Positions 1 through 8,557 of a DNA stretch of 64,000 nucleotides are shown here, in pieces; positions within the stretch are counted from its first letter, which is position 1; every line of letters starts with the position of its first letter. The DNA is taken from the NCBI GenBank assembly GCA_020636435.1, contig JACJXX010000001.1:124001-188000 (forward strand). Reading direction: 5' to 3'. The stretch is from Lewinellaceae bacterium. Lineage in GTDB: Bacteria > Bacteroidota > Bacteroidia > Chitinophagales > Saprospiraceae. The translations under genes and the position numbers were made by a program. The notes under the pieces are model-generated. The model had not been told where the DNA came from and did not search any database. It worked only from the letters and a program-made list of their open reading frames with translations.

Positions 1-1
1 G

Positions 2-1141
2 ATGGTTTCTATCTTCAACGGCCTGGGCGGCGCCTGCGCCGTGCTCATCGGCATGGTGGAACTGCGGCACTTTTATACGGGCGCCAGCGCTATGAGCGGC
101 GGCCAGATCGCCATCTCCCTTTCTGCCTTGTTCATCGGAGGGATCGCCTTTACCGGCAGTTTGCTCGCCTGGTTCAAACTGGAAGACTGGCTCAGGGACA
201 ATGCCCTGATCCTGCCCAAGCACTCCATTTTCAACCTGGCGCTGCTAGGAGTCATCCTGGCTATGGGCATTTATATATATGTACAAAACATAGACGCAGG
301 CATTGGCCTGGCCGTCGTCTTTATGATCCTGGCGCTGGTGTACGGCGTATCTTTTGTCGTCCCCATCGGCGGGGCTGATATGCCGGTGGTCATTTCGCTG
401 CTCAACTCTTTCTCCGGGCTGTCCGCTGCTTCGGCGGGCCTGATCTATGGCAACAACTTCATGCTGGTGGGCGGCATTCTGGTGGGCGCCTCCGGCACCA
501 TCCTTACGGTGCTGATGTGCAACGCCATGAACCGCTCTTTGCTCAACGTCCTCATCGGCGGGTTCGGCGGCGGGGCCGCCGGCGCCTCCAAAGGAGCGGT
601 TGGCGGGCAGGTGGCCAAAGAGGTGACCCTCAACGACGCGGCCATTCAGCTGTACTACTCCAGCTCGGTGATGATCGTCCCGGGTTACGGCCTGGCGGTG
701 GCTCAGGCGCAGAAAGTGTGCAAAGAAATCGACGACCTGCTGGAATCCAACGGCGTGGATGTAAAATACGCCATTCACCCCGTTGCCGGCCGCATGCCGG
801 GGCACATGAACGTACTGCTGGCCGAGGCGGATGTCCCTTACCCTAAACTGCTGGACCTGGAAGACGCCAATGCCGCCCTGAAAAACACCGATATGGTGGT
901 CATCGTCGGTGCCAACGACGTGGTCAACCCCGCCGCGCTGGATGACCCCGGCAGCCCCATCTACGGCATGCCGGTATTGCAGGTGTGGGAAGCCAAGAAC
1001 GTCATCGTGTTGAAGAGGAGTATGAACCCAGGCTACGCCGGCATTCAAAACCCGCTGTTCTTCCATGAGAAGACCCGCATGTTGTTTGGCGATGCTAAGG
1101 CGACGTTGAGCAAGCTGGTCAGCGAGATTAAGAGTTTGTAG
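2..1141 (+). CDS. pntB: NAD(P) transhydrogenase subunit beta, 5'-truncated by window edge
   Basis: This is the beta subunit of the membrane proton-translocating transhydrogenase, which reduces NADP+ with NADH using the proton gradient. The visible 379 residues start inside the family's membrane domain: 'FNGLGGA' near the N-terminus is an internal PntB motif, and full-length proteins have about 460 residues, so roughly 80 residues lie upstream of the window. Hydrophobic helices fill residues 1-200. The NADP(H)-binding domain III follows from about residue 220, with 'VPGYGLAVAQAQ', 'HPVAGRMPGHMNVLLAEA', 'IVGANDVVNPAA' and 'KRSMNPGYAG'. The alpha subunit is presumably upstream. The TAG stop directly abuts a repeat element. 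Confidence 0.95.
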   Translation: MVSIFNGLGGACAVLIGMVELRHFYTGASAMSGGQIAISLSALFIGGIAFTGSLLAWFKLEDWLRDNALILPKHSIFNLALLGVILAMGIYIYVQNIDAGIGLAVVFMILALVYGVSFVVPIGGADMPVVISLLNSFSGLSAASAGLIYGNNFMLVGGILVGASGTILTVLMCNAMNRSLLNVLIGGFGGGAAGASKGAVGGQVAKEVTLNDAAIQLYYSSSVMIVPGYGLAVAQAQKVCKEIDDLLESNGVDVKYAIHPVAGRMPGHMNVLLAEADVPYPKLLDLEDANAALKNTDMVVIVGANDVVNPAALDDPGSPIYGMPVLQVWEAKNVIVLKRSMNPGYAGIQNPLFFHEKTRMLFGDAKATLSKLVSEIKSL

Positions 1142-1552
1142 GTTAAGGTGGGTTTGAGCGCTTTTGATAGAACGCGAATTTTCGCGGATTCGGCGCTGGC
1201 CTGCTGTGCCGCAGGCCAGCAGGGATTTTCGCGGATGAGGGAGCTTGCCGCTGTGGGCGGAATACGCCTGCCTGCTGCCAGACGCGCCACGGGCCAGTAT
1301 TGGCCAGCTCGTATAGGCGGATTTGCACGGTTTGGAGACCTTGCCGGCCTCGAAGGGGCCATTATCTGCGAAAATCCGCAGGTTTGGTTCCCCAATTCGC
1401 CCTGACCCGCTGCATCCCTGCCGGCCATGCTGGCACAGCAGGCGGGCGTGTCAATCCCTGCTCGCCAGCTCGCTGGCAGGCAGGCGCGTTCCATTTCGTC
1501 ATAATGCTCGCTCCTCAAATATATGTTAACATACAAACCTGATGCGCATGCC
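1142..1552 (-). repeat. Dispersed intergenic element, copy 1 (inverted relative to 25716-26059)
   Basis: This 411-bp stretch starts directly after the pntB stop and matches the reverse complement of 25716-26059 over nearly its whole length. Shared landmarks include a run containing 'GGTTAAGGTGGGTTTGAGCG', 'GCGAATTTTCGCGGATTC', 'ATTATCTGCGAAAATCCGCA' and the terminal CCTGATGCGCATG (1540-1552). Relative to copy 2 it carries two extra GC-rich pieces. One is a hairpin at about 1195-1222 (CTGGCCTGC/GCAGGCCAG arms); the other is a palindromic stretch at about 1418-1485. Open frames here appear spurious, because both copies can be read in the same frame only by virtue of shared ancestry and neither looks like a known protein. 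Confidence 0.85.
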
Positions 1553-1587
1553 TCCTCACCCCTGCTCCATCCTAATACTACTCTGTT

Positions 1588-1644
1588 GGGGATTGCGCAA
1601 CAATATCTTCGTCTATTCTGTGTAACTTATTATCGCGCAATCCC
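1588..1644. repeat. Short inverted repeat in the 1553-1748 spacer
   Basis: GGGGATTGCGC at 1588-1598 faces GCGCAATCCC at 1635-1644, giving 10 paired bases around a 36-base loop. It lies between the copy 1 element and the gene starting at 1749. Nothing else is visible in this spacer apart from an A/T-rich stretch just upstream of that gene. Confidence 0.5.
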
Positions 1645-1748
1645 TTGGTTAAAAAAAATCTTTACACATTACGCTCCTCTGGAGCTTTAATTTCTGGATT
1701 TATTTACTTTCCTTTTACTTTGCACCAAAACCGCAGCTATACCCAACT

Positions 1749-2285
1749 ATGATGAAACCGTTTTTTTTCCTGACGGCGCTTGCGTTTCTCCTGCTCCTGC
1801 CCGCCGGCCTCTCCGCCCAGAAGATAGAGGTGGAAAAGGGCGTGTCGCCGGAAAAAGCGCCCGCTCTCATGCAGCAGTTCCTCCGGGAAAAATACCCGGA
1901 AAAGCGGCGGGTGAAATACTACGAAGAGCGCAACGAGTCCGGCCGTTTCTTCGAGGCTAAATTTTGCTTTGAGCAAGCTCGCTACAGCGTGAAGTTCACC
2001 CCGGAAGGGCAGTTGGTAGACACGGAGCGCAAAGTGAAATTCCGGCAGCTTCCGGCGCACCTTTCGGAACAGATAAACCGGCAACTCAGCGAGCAATTCC
2101 AGCGGTATAAAGTGGTAAAAACCCAGGAAATGCTGGAAGGCGGCCGGGTGGTGGGTTACGAACTGGAGGTCAAGGGCAAAAAAGGAGGCGAGCTGGGCTA
2201 CTTCGAAGGGCAATTCGACGCGCAGGGGCGGCAGCAGGGCCTGCGCGCCATCGAACAGCCGCCGAATGATTTTTTGTTTTTTTGA
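1749..2285 (+). CDS. Secreted PepSY-like (BLIP-fold) protein
   Basis: The product has 178 residues and a clear Sec signal peptide (a 'FLTALAFLLLLPAGLSA' core ending before Gln-Lys at about residue 24). The mature part is charged and beta-rich, with phrases such as 'FLREKYPEKRRVKYYEE', 'GRFFEAKFCFEQARYSVKFTPEGQLVDTE' and a second similar half. This resembles the PepSY-like/BLIP-type periplasmic proteins common in Bacteroidota. Family assignment rests on pattern recognition only. It probably acts in the periplasm or outside the cell, and the function is unknown. ATG 1749 is the only start that keeps the signal peptide. Confidence 0.75.
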   Translation: MMKPFFFLTALAFLLLLPAGLSAQKIEVEKGVSPEKAPALMQQFLREKYPEKRRVKYYEERNESGRFFEAKFCFEQARYSVKFTPEGQLVDTERKVKFRQLPAHLSEQINRQLSEQFQRYKVVKTQEMLEGGRVVGYELEVKGKKGGELGYFEGQFDAQGRQQGLRAIEQPPNDFLFF

Positions 2286-2396
2286 GGTATTGACTGGGCT
2301 TTTTTCGCCACGAAGGCACAAAAACACTAAATCCGCACAAAGAAAGGCTGGAGCGCAAAAAACACGCTGCTGCAAAGCCCGTGTTTTTGAGAGACG

Positions 2397-2561
2397 CCTC
2401 AACCTGCCGGGGTTCAGTCATGCCCCGCTTATGCTAACCCGGCAGCGTTTATCAGAGATGTAACAAGAAGGCTATAGCGATACTGCCGGCGAAAATCGTC
2501 TTCAACAAACGCTGCCGGGTTCAGCAACATAGAAACTAAAGCGAAACCCGGCAGGTTGAGG
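2397..2561. repeat. 165-bp nested palindromic element
   Basis: The outer arms are a perfect 15-bp inverted repeat: CCTCAACCTGCCGGG at 2397-2411 and its complement at 2547-2561. A second perfect 15-bp inverted repeat is nested inside (AACCCGGCAGCGTTT at 2436-2450 and its complement at 2507-2521). The element fills the spacer between two genes and ends 19 bases before the DUF2490 start codon. No protein is encoded. Confidence 0.8.
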
Positions 2562-2579
2562 GGAGTCCTTTTAGAAGAA

Positions 2580-3299
2580 ATGAGAACAACAAAAATATAC
2601 CTTGCCACGATCTGTATTGGCTTGTTTGCCAGCTCCCCCCTTGTGGGCCAAAGCCGAACCACGATAGAGCTGCTGCCCCAGCTGTCCTGGAACGGCGAGC
2701 TGGGCAGCCGCTGGAGCTGGTCGCTGAACACCTCCCTGGAGTCGGGCCTTTCCGAAAAAGCCGAGGGCCGCGCCGCCGTCGGCGAATTCTCGCCCCACAC
2801 CTACAACTTCCAGGGCGGCCTGGCTTGCCAGCTGACCAACGACGTCAACCTTTCCGGCGGGTATCAGTTTGGCTGGCGGGATCTGGACGAAGACGAAAGA
2901 GACATCGAACACCGCTCGCTCCAGCAGCTCTCCTGGGCCCGGCGCTGGGGCAAATACCGGGCCCGCCTGCGCGCCCGGGCCGAACAGCGCTTCTTCCGCA
3001 GCGAAAACTGGGCCGTGCGCCACCGCTGGCGGCTGCGCCCCAGCCTGGACTTCCCCCTCCAGGGCGAGCGGCTGGACCCCCGGGAAACCTACCTCAACGC
3101 CCAGGCCGAATGGCTGGCCAATATCTTCGAAGAAAGCCCGCTCTACTACCGCGAAACCCGCCTGTATGCCGGGCTGGGCTGGCAGATTAACGAACATTAC
3201 AAGCTCGAGAACGGCCTGGAGTGGCGCAACCGCCGCAGCGACGCGGAAGGCAACCGCCGCCACCGCTTCCTCTACCGCATCACCTTTACGTTCCGTTAA
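2580..3299 (+). CDS. DUF2490 family outer-membrane beta-barrel protein
   Basis: The 239-residue product has a signal peptide ending in 'SSPLVGQS'. Alternating aromatic/polar strands follow, such as 'IELLPQLSWNGELGSRW', 'YNFQGGLACQLTNDVNLSGGYQFGW' and 'LYAGLGWQINEHYKLENGLEWR', and it closes with a barrel-type terminal strand ending in Arg ('FLYRITFTFR'). This order and the length (about 220-250) fit DUF2490, a Bacteroidota outer-membrane barrel of unknown cargo. ATG 2580 is preferred over TTG 2556 because it begins the signal peptide and keeps the upstream palindrome out of the coding sequence. Confidence 0.8.
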   Translation: MRTTKIYLATICIGLFASSPLVGQSRTTIELLPQLSWNGELGSRWSWSLNTSLESGLSEKAEGRAAVGEFSPHTYNFQGGLACQLTNDVNLSGGYQFGWRDLDEDERDIEHRSLQQLSWARRWGKYRARLRARAEQRFFRSENWAVRHRWRLRPSLDFPLQGERLDPRETYLNAQAEWLANIFEESPLYYRETRLYAGLGWQINEHYKLENGLEWRNRRSDAEGNRRHRFLYRITFTFR

Positions 3300-3515
3300 T
3301 CTTAATTCTTCGATTTTTTTTGCCGGTTTATCGTCAAAAGGTGGCAAAGCTCCCGAATTGTTAGTAATTTGTTAAGGTTCATTTGATCTTATACCTTTCC
3401 GCTCATTTTCTGTTTATCATGGAAAGCGTATAAGCTTCAGTTTTTCAGGATTTTTCAGCCCATAAACCGGGATACTGAAAACCTGAAGCATCACATCCTA
3501 AAAAATTACTAAACC

Positions 3516-4457
3516 ATGACGGCAACCCCATTTTTATTGTTTATCCTGTTCTTCGGGCTTATCATTGTTTTCAACGGCATCTTTACGGTGCGGCAACAAT
3601 CTGCCGCGATCCTCGAACGCCTGGGCAAGTTCCACAGCATCAAGCGCTCGGGCCTGCAGTTCAAAGTGCCGATCATCGACCGCATCTCCGGCCGGGTCAG
3701 CCTGAAGGTCCAGCAACTGGACGTACACGTGGAAACCAAAACCCGCGACAACGTTTTCGTCAAATTGCGGGTGTCCGTGCAGTATTTTATCTTGCCGGAA
3801 AAGATTTACGATGCGTTCTACCGCCTGGAAAACTCTACCGAGCAGATCACGGCTTACATCTTCGACACCGTCCGCGCCGAAGTGCCCAAGATGAAGCTGG
3901 ACGACGTTTTTGAGCGCAAAGACGACATCGCGCACGCCATCCGCCGCGAGCTGGAAGAATCTATGAACGAATACGGCTACGGCATTGTCAAAGCGCTCGT
4001 TACGGATATCGATCCCGATGCGGAGGTAAAACATACCATGAACCGCATCAACGCCGCCGAACGCCTGAAAGTGGCCGCCGAGTACGAAGGAGAAGCCGAG
4101 CGCATCCGCATCGTGGCCAAGGCCCGCGCCGAAGCGGAAAGCAAGCGCCTGCAGGGGCAAGGGATCGCCGACCAGCGCCGCGAGATCGCCCGGGGCCTGG
4201 AAGAGTCGGTGGAAGTACTGAATAATGTCGGCATCAACTCTCAGGAAGCCTCCGCATTGATCGTGGTTACCCAACACTACGACACGCTACAGAGCATGGG
4301 CGAAAACGCCAACAGCAACCTGATTATGCTGCCGAACACGCCGTCCTCCGGCAGCGATATGCTCACGCAGATGACCGCTTCCTTCATCAGCGCTCAGAAG
4401 ATGGGCGAAGAAATGAAGAAACAGACGGTGAAGCATACCAACGGAAGTAAGAAGTAA
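3516..4457 (+). CDS. SPFH/Band 7 (stomatin/prohibitin-like) membrane protein
   Basis: This 313-residue protein has one N-terminal membrane segment (about residues 5-25). A Band 7/SPFH domain follows ('VRQQSAAILERLGKFHSIKR', then 'VQQLDVHVETKTRDNVFVKL'), then an Ala/Glu/Arg-rich coiled coil ('RLKVAAEYEGEAERIRI', 'KARAEAESKRLQGQGIADQR'). The HIR/stomatin-type arrangement suggests a membrane-anchored oligomeric scaffold that organises microdomains or regulates a protease. No NfeD-type partner gene is next to it; rimO lies downstream on the opposite strand. Confidence 0.88.
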   Translation: MTATPFLLFILFFGLIIVFNGIFTVRQQSAAILERLGKFHSIKRSGLQFKVPIIDRISGRVSLKVQQLDVHVETKTRDNVFVKLRVSVQYFILPEKIYDAFYRLENSTEQITAYIFDTVRAEVPKMKLDDVFERKDDIAHAIRRELEESMNEYGYGIVKALVTDIDPDAEVKHTMNRINAAERLKVAAEYEGEAERIRIVAKARAEAESKRLQGQGIADQRREIARGLEESVEVLNNVGINSQEASALIVVTQHYDTLQSMGENANSNLIMLPNTPSSGSDMLTQMTASFISAQKMGEEMKKQTVKHTNGSKK

Positions 4458-4586
4458 GCTTTCGAACTGGTTGGCAAGTAGCCAGTCCATGAGAACGTGG
4501 ATGAAACAGAAGGCAATAAAATTATCGCAGATCACCTTTTTATGATCCGCTAAATCCGCCTGATCTGTGTCATCCGCGTTCCATTT

Positions 4587-5900
4587 TTAATCCAACACCT
4601 TTCCAAACAGGTCATAATCCAGCGCATCGGTGATCTTCACCTGCGCGAAGTCCCCTACCCTCACGTAGTTATCGGCAGCCGGCACCAGCACCTCATTGTC
4701 TACCTCCGGCGAATCCCCTTCGGTGCGGCCTATGAAGAATTCCCCCTCTTTACGATCGAATAAGACCTTAAACGTCTTGCCTATCTTTTCCTGATTCTTG
4801 CGGAAGGAGATTTCCTGTTGTATCTCCATGATGCGGGCGGCGCGCTCTTCTTTTACTTCGGCGGGCACGTCGTCTTTCAAGCCGTGGGCGATGGTATCCT
4901 CTTCGTGGCTATACTGGAATACGCCCAGGCGGTCGAACTCCATCTCTTCCACGAAATCGCAGAGGTCCTGGAATTCTTCCTCCGTCTCGCCGGGGAAGCC
5001 TACCAGCATGGTAGTCCGCAGGTTGAGGTTGGGGATTTTTTGGCGGGCGAGCCGGACCAATTCGGTGGTTTCTTTGCGGGTGATCTGCCGGCGCATGCGT
5101 TCCAAGACGGCATCGTTGGCGTGCTGCAGGGGCATGTCCAGGTAGTTGCAAATCTCGGGGCGCTGCGCCATCACGTCGAATATTTCGGTGGGAAACTTGC
5201 TGGGATAAGCGTAGTGAAGGCGGATCCATTCGATGCCCTCCACATCGGCCAGGGCGTGGAGCAGTTTCGGCAATTCCCTTTTCCTATAAATATCCAGGCC
5301 ATAGTAAGTCAACTCCTGGGCGATCAGCATCAGTTCTTTGACGCCGAAGCGGGCCAGGTTGCGGGCCTCTTTTAACAGTTCTTCGATGGGTTTGGAAATA
5401 TGTTTGCCGCGCATTAGGGGAATGGCGCAGAATGAGCAGGTGCGGTTGCAACCTTCGGATATTTTCAGGTAAGCGTAGTGCTGGGGCGTGGTGGTGATGC
5501 GCTCGCCGATCAGCTCGTGTTTGTAGTCGGCGTTGAGCTTGGCCAGCAAGCCCGGCAACTCGAGGGTGCCGAAATAGGCGTCCACCTCGGGAATCTCCTT
5601 TTCCAGGTCGTCTTTATAGCGTTGGGAGAGGCAGCCGGTGACGTACAGCTTGTCGATGCCGCCCTGTTTTTTCACATCTGCGTACTCCAGAATGGTGTTC
5701 ACCGATTCCTCCTTGGCCAGGTCGATAAAGCCGCAGGTGTTGACGATGACGATGTTGGCATCTTCGTCGTTGCTGTCGTGCACCACCTCGTAGTCATTAC
5801 CTCTCAGTTGGGTGATAATATTTTCCGAGTCCACCAGGTTTTTGGAGCACCCCAGGGTGATGACGTTGACTTTATCCTGTTTTAGTGTTTTGGTTTTCAT
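4587..5900 (-). CDS. rimO: Ribosomal protein uS12 methylthiotransferase RimO
   Basis: RimO adds a methylthio group to a conserved Asp of ribosomal protein S12, using two [4Fe-4S] clusters and SAM. The 437-residue product has the family order. An N-terminal UPF0004 domain comes first ('VITLGCSKNLVDSE' near residue 15, 'NTCGFIDLAKEES'), then the radical-SAM cluster motif 'CNRTCSFCAIP' near residue 150 with 'MRGKHISKPIEE', then a C-terminal TRAM domain. The S12-specific wording 'GCSKNLVDSE' separates it from MiaB. ATG 5900 gives the usual family length; an upstream in-frame start at 5936 would run into the leader hairpin. Confidence 0.96.
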   Translation of the reverse strand: MKTKTLKQDKVNVITLGCSKNLVDSENIITQLRGNDYEVVHDSNDEDANIVIVNTCGFIDLAKEESVNTILEYADVKKQGGIDKLYVTGCLSQRYKDDLEKEIPEVDAYFGTLELPGLLAKLNADYKHELIGERITTTPQHYAYLKISEGCNRTCSFCAIPLMRGKHISKPIEELLKEARNLARFGVKELMLIAQELTYYGLDIYRKRELPKLLHALADVEGIEWIRLHYAYPSKFPTEIFDVMAQRPEICNYLDMPLQHANDAVLERMRRQITRKETTELVRLARQKIPNLNLRTTMLVGFPGETEEEFQDLCDFVEEMEFDRLGVFQYSHEEDTIAHGLKDDVPAEVKEERAARIMEIQQEISFRKNQEKIGKTFKVLFDRKEGEFFIGRTEGDSPEVDNEVLVPAADNYVRVGDFAQVKITDALDYDLFGKVLD

Positions 5901-5918
5901 ATATTTTTGCCTTGATTG

Positions 5919-5967
5919 GGCTTGACAAGTTTTCAACGGGGAAACAATTCCGGAAACTTGTCAAGCC
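5919..5967. repeat. Perfect 14-bp inverted repeat in the rimO leader
   Basis: GGCTTGACAAGTTT at 5919-5932 pairs perfectly with 5954-5967 across a 21-base loop. It ends 19 bases upstream of the rimO ATG and would fold in the rimO 5' leader. It could be a leader structure, or another of the palindromic spacer elements in this window. Confidence 0.65.
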
Positions 5968-6401
5968 TTTATATAACCAGGGCGCAAAGATAGCAAGTTG
6001 CGGCTACATATCTTTAGCGCGATTTCGAAAATACTGGAAACAATCGTTGAGCGTTTTAGGTATGCTGGATTCTGCAGTTGTTCAGGGTATTCTGGTTTTA
6101 CGGTGTTTTGGTATTGCGGCCGGATGCTTACAGCAGTGCGAATGACAGCGCCGGCGGGCCTGCATAAGGTTAACCGCAAAACCAATACCAAAGAACCGTG
6201 GGGCTAAATAGTTGCTGAAAAAGAACCTTTCCGGCGGTTTTTACGTCAAAACACATTAGAGTTGCAATGGTTTCTGTGCATTACTTCTCCGCCGCTTAAT
6301 GCCCAGGAGGAGAACCCCCTTTACAAATGCACAGCCTGTCCCGCCTTGCGGGAAAACCCATTGCTGCTGAGTATTGTTGAATATTGTATAAATTTAACTT
6401 C
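5968..6401. other. Intergenic region with a weak palindrome
   Basis: This 434-base spacer lies between the divergent genes rimO and the DUF4230 gene. I see no convincing gene. Short matching inverted stretches occur at about 6263-6280 (GCAATGG, CTGTGCATT) and 6325-6365 (AATGCACAG, CCATTGC). The right arm is interrupted by a small CCCGC/GCGGG hairpin. The divergent promoters must lie here, but no promoter could be assigned with confidence. Confidence 0.5.
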
Positions 6402-7616
6402 ATGGCAAAAAGAGAATATACAAACCCATCGGGGTCGAGAAATACGATCAGAGCCTTTTTACTGATTCTGGCCCTCAGCCTGATCGGCATCATCATATAC
6501 AAAAAGTTCGTCTCGCCTCCCGGCTATTCGAACATACCCAAAGAGCTGCAGGTCAATTATATTCCTTCCGACTTCAACATCAACATCGACGAAGAGAACG
6601 CCCTGGCGATCCTGTCCAACCCCCACCGCTACCGGAAGGAATTCAACGACCTCGTTTACGACATCAACCTGTCCATCCTCTACCACGTGGCCAACCGCAT
6701 GAACCTAAGCGATCTCGACAAAGGGCAGATACAGGCGGAATACGAAAAACACCACCCCTACCTGCGCAACCTTTATTTCCACGATTTCGTAGCCCTGAAG
6801 GACACCACCTCCAACCTGTACCAGACCTGGTACGACAACGAAGGTTCCAACGCCATCGACGTGCTGCGGGAGGTAGCCTCCAAATACACCTGTTTCCTGG
6901 TCACCCAGATCATCACCACGCTGGTGCCTACCAAAGGCGGCAGCATATACGCCAAAGGGCAAAGCGTGGACACGCCCTGCGGGGTGGCCATGCAGGAGGC
7001 GCTCAACCCCATGCTGAAGCGCCTGGAGGAAAGAGCGGCGATCGAAGATTTCAGCCGCTCCCGGGGCCTGCTGCAGGAAAAGGTGGAAAAAACCATCGCC
7101 GAGCTGGCTACTATGGAGGTCAGAGACAAGAAAGGGCTCAATAAACAGATGCAAACCAGAGTTTTGGGCTTCGCTGTTTCTTCGTCCGATATAGAAGTTT
7201 CCGCCATCAGCATCCTCAAGGTCGGCTTTCGCCTCAATGATTATTTCGATATCAACCTGAACCCCAAGCTGGGCATTGTGACCATTACCTTGCCCGAACC
7301 CACCATTTTGTCCCACGAGGTCTACCCCAAGATCGACCGGCTGGATATAGGCTGGATGCGAGAAGTAAAAAGCATTGACCTCAACAAGAACTTCAACGCG
7401 CTGCGCAACGAGTTTCGCCGCGAAGCGCTGGAAAGCGATATCATGGACAAGGCCAGGGCTAACGCCATTGAGTTGATGAACACGATGTTCACTCCCGCCA
7501 TCAAAGGCCTCAACAACCGTTACAACCTGCGGGTACAGTTTCGGCAGGGAACCGGAGAGCAGGAGTTTGCCCCGGAGAATTCGCCGGCTGCCTACGAATA
7601 CGAAAACAGGAATTGA
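6402..7616 (+). CDS. Membrane-anchored DUF4230 domain protein
   Basis: The 404-residue protein has an N-terminal membrane helix (about residues 18-35, 'FLLILALSLIGIIIYKKF') and a long extracytoplasmic part. The last ~150 residues have the DUF4230 pattern: 'SDIEVSAISILKVGFRLNDY', 'GIVTITLPEPTILSHEV' and 'FNALRNEFRREALESDIMDKARANAIE'. The middle region (residues 40-230) is mostly helical and unassigned. ATG 6402 is chosen over TTG 6384 because it directly precedes the positively charged n-region of the anchor. Function unknown. Confidence 0.72.
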   Translation: MAKREYTNPSGSRNTIRAFLLILALSLIGIIIYKKFVSPPGYSNIPKELQVNYIPSDFNINIDEENALAILSNPHRYRKEFNDLVYDINLSILYHVANRMNLSDLDKGQIQAEYEKHHPYLRNLYFHDFVALKDTTSNLYQTWYDNEGSNAIDVLREVASKYTCFLVTQIITTLVPTKGGSIYAKGQSVDTPCGVAMQEALNPMLKRLEERAAIEDFSRSRGLLQEKVEKTIAELATMEVRDKKGLNKQMQTRVLGFAVSSSDIEVSAISILKVGFRLNDYFDINLNPKLGIVTITLPEPTILSHEVYPKIDRLDIGWMREVKSIDLNKNFNALRNEFRREALESDIMDKARANAIELMNTMFTPAIKGLNNRYNLRVQFRQGTGEQEFAPENSPAAYEYENRN

Positions 7617-7715
7617 ATGGGTAAAGTGGCAGGCAGTTATCTAAACTAAGTCTAAGTAAATTTGTTGATTTACTGCCAGATGCCTAATTTCGCCAAGCAA
7701 CCACTTTATACATCC

Positions 7716-8384
7716 ATGCGGCCAATCTCTGTTATTCTCGCTGATTCGCAGTATCTCGTCCGGTTAGGGCTAAAGCACCTGCTCCGGGGGAAAGAGCAGT
7801 TCAACGTGGTTGCCGAAGCCACAAAGGAACAACAACTCCTGGATCAGATACAGGCCCTCTCTCCCCAGGTCGTGATCCTCGACTACAACCAACCGGAAAA
7901 TTTCAGCCAGGTGACGGTCGAGAACATCAAACGGTCGGCGCCCCAAACCAATATCCTCATCATAAGCGCGGACAACAACAAAAAGAGCATTTACGATATT
8001 CTGGAGCTGGGCGTCAACAGTTACCTGACCAAGGCCTGTGGAGAAGATGAAATCTTAGACGCTATAAAAGCGACGGCCAGAGGAGAGAAGTTCTTCTGCA
8101 CCAAGGTGCTGGATTACCTGCTGGAAAAGAGTTTTTCCAAAGGCAGCGACGACGACTTCTGCAACGCAACGCCCCTCACCCCCAGGGAAGTCGAGATCGT
8201 CCAGCTGATCGCCGAGGGGCTGATCGCCAAGGAGATCGCCGGCCGGCTCAACCTCAGTACCCATACGGTCTATACCCACCGGAAAAACATCATGAAAAAG
8301 CTGAAATTCAGTACGGCTTCCGAACTGATGCTGTACGCTGTCAACATGGGCTTGGTGAAAAATACCCGCCCCTCCCCCCAGTAA
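7716..8384 (+). CDS. NarL/FixJ-type response regulator
   Basis: This two-domain regulator has 222 residues. The N-terminal receiver begins 'RPISVILADSQYLVRLGLKHL', with the phospho-acceptor Asp in 'VVILDYN' and the conserved Lys in 'SYLTKA'. The C-terminal LuxR-type helix-turn-helix is 'LTPREVEIVQLIAEGLIAKE' followed by 'LNLSTHTVYTHRKNIMKKL'. The usual acidic pair after strand 1 is reduced to a single Asp ('LADSQ'), a common variation in Bacteroidota orphans. No histidine kinase is adjacent. ATG 7716 starts exactly at the receiver; ATG 7680 is a possible alternative. Confidence 0.88.
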   Translation: MRPISVILADSQYLVRLGLKHLLRGKEQFNVVAEATKEQQLLDQIQALSPQVVILDYNQPENFSQVTVENIKRSAPQTNILIISADNNKKSIYDILELGVNSYLTKACGEDEILDAIKATARGEKFFCTKVLDYLLEKSFSKGSDDDFCNATPLTPREVEIVQLIAEGLIAKEIAGRLNLSTHTVYTHRKNIMKKLKFSTASELMLYAVNMGLVKNTRPSPQ

Positions 8385-8557
8385 AAGCATAAATATGCAA
8401 TCTTTTTGTTGTATTATCCGTTAAACGCAAGTGTAGGGAAATGCCATTCGTGCAGCAAACTTGCATAAGTTGCTGGTTTCATTTACCTTACATAAGCTTA
8501 GCGTATTATCAATACAAACTCCGGATGCGTCAAGGCATGCTAATAAATTTATCCAAC

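Noticed and set aside
245..1066. Long minus-strand ORF (273 aa) opposite pntB
   Set aside because: Shadow of pntB: His/Val-rich with no family resemblance, while the plus strand matches PntB throughout.
1045..1536. ORFs inside repeat copy 1 and their match inside copy 2 (25613-26038)
   Set aside because: Both copies can be translated into similar peptides, which first looks like a conserved protein. The similarity is at DNA level on a repeat, one copy has palindromic insertions, and there is no plausible start or domain.
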